DNA from: Eubacteriales bacterium
Lineage (GTDB): Bacteria; Bacillota; Clostridia; Acetivibrionales; STF1-152
NCBI GenBank assembly: GCA_028703215.1
Contig: JAQVNH010000094.1
Location: forward strand, 1-5,173
Length of the DNA: 5,173 nucleotides
Reading direction: 5' to 3'
Shown one piece after another: positions 4,807 to 5,173 of this stretch. A model generated the notes under the pieces. It was not told where the DNA came from, made no database searches, and saw nothing but the letters and a program-made list of their open reading frames with translations. How positions within the stretch are numbered: the stretch's first letter is position 1; every line of letters begins with the position of its first letter. The translations under genes and the position numbers were made by a program.

Positions 4807-5173
4807 TTGAATATCGTAATAGCATCTGATTCATTTAAAGGAAGCCTGACCTCAAAAGAGGCAGCCCAAAGTATTGATGCAGGGATCCGCAGAGTTTTTC
4901 CCGATGCGCATATCAGCCGTATGTCCATCGCGGACGGCGGGGAGGGGACCGCCGAAGCTTTGATAGATTGCCTGGGAGGACACATGGAGTCTGTGGAGGT
5001 TTTGAGCCCTCAGGCAAGGAAGATCCGGGCATGCTACGGCGTCCTTTCTTCCGGACAGGTTATAGTTGAAATGGCTGCCGCCTCCGGATTGATATTGGAG
5101 CCGGAAGATCAGCGCAAAATAATGACAGCTACAACCTTCGGAACAGGGCAGCTTATCAAAGCAGCTTTAGAGG
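4807..5173 (+). CDS. glxK: Glycerate 2-kinase (GarK/GlxK family), N-terminal part (cut by window edge)
   Basis: The first 122 codons are present; the family is usually about 370-380 residues, so roughly two thirds lie off the right edge. The N-terminus MNIVIASDSFKGSLTSKEAA (TTG read as Met) matches the family pattern KIVIAPDSFKxSLTA. It is followed by the hallmark ADGGEGT (42-48), then VIVEMAAASGL (85-95) and TTFGTGQLI (109-117), all conserved in GarK/GlxK glycerate kinases. These cytoplasmic enzymes phosphorylate D-glycerate with ATP to 2-phosphoglycerate, feeding glycolysis. The usual APDSFK proline is Ser7 here, a mild change. The gene is divergent from the EF-G-like gene across a 225-bp intergenic region. 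Whether it serves serine, glyoxylate or sugar-acid breakdown cannot be told without its downstream neighbours. The symbol follows Bacillus usage; garK is equally applicable. Confidence 0.92.
   Translation, partial: MNIVIASDSFKGSLTSKEAAQSIDAGIRRVFPDAHISRMSIADGGEGTAEALIDCLGGHMESVEVLSPQARKIRACYGVLSSGQVIVEMAAASGLILEPEDQRKIMTATTFGTGQLIKAALE

Noticed and set aside
4755..4985. Minus-strand 76-codon frame over the start of glycerate kinase
   Set aside because: The plus strand here encodes the conserved SDSFKGSLT and ADGGEGT motifs of glycerate kinase; the minus frame has no ribosome site and ends in the A/T-rich intergenic DNA.

Overview
The window looks like a piece of a low-to-moderate GC Firmicutes chromosome, most probably from class Clostridia. 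The basis is the ctsR-mcsA-mcsB heat-shock operon with a canonical CtsR box, AGGAGG-type ribosome binding sites, A/T-rich sigma-A-like promoters, frequent TTG starts, and an EF-G-like GTPase of the type common in clostridia. The genus cannot be told from the sequence. I see no mobile element, tRNA, rRNA or CRISPR array.

Layout. Positions 1-1238 (minus strand) hold the start of the class III heat-shock operon: a sigma-A-type promoter (1210-1238), a perfect CtsR operator over the expected transcription start (1191-1207), ctsR, mcsA, and the first 27 codons of mcsB, which runs off the left edge. Positions 1253-2342 (minus strand) hold a monocistronic-looking DUF4349 lipoprotein gene ending at a strong intrinsic terminator (1253-1281). 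Positions 2430-4688 (minus strand) hold an EF-G-like translational GTPase gene with its own terminator (2430-2471) and a promoter embedded in a 12-bp direct repeat (4634-4668). From 4807 to the right edge (plus strand) a glycerate 2-kinase gene starts divergently from the EF-G-like gene and is cut at 5173. The 225-bp divergent intergenic region holds the direct repeat, a separate 8-bp inverted repeat (4708-4738) and A/T-rich promoter-like sequence.

How the genes relate. CtsR represses its own operon. McsA is the zinc-binding activator/adaptor of McsB, and McsB is a protein-arginine kinase that marks proteins for ClpCP and acts on CtsR; clpC would be expected just off the left edge. The lipoprotein, the EF-G-like factor and the glycerate kinase are separated from this operon by terminators or by opposite orientation, and nothing here ties them to it functionally.

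Three likely starts differ from the longest open frame, judged by Shine-Dalgarno spacing: ctsR at a TTG (1122), the EF-G-like gene at its second ATG (4581), and glycerate kinase at a TTG (4807). The most unusual points are the altered GTPase motifs of the EF-G-like protein (Tyr for the catalytic His, and SKMD instead of NKMD) and the unexplained repeats in its upstream region. I found no convincing evidence for a wholly new biological system; most of the window is ordinary core genome.
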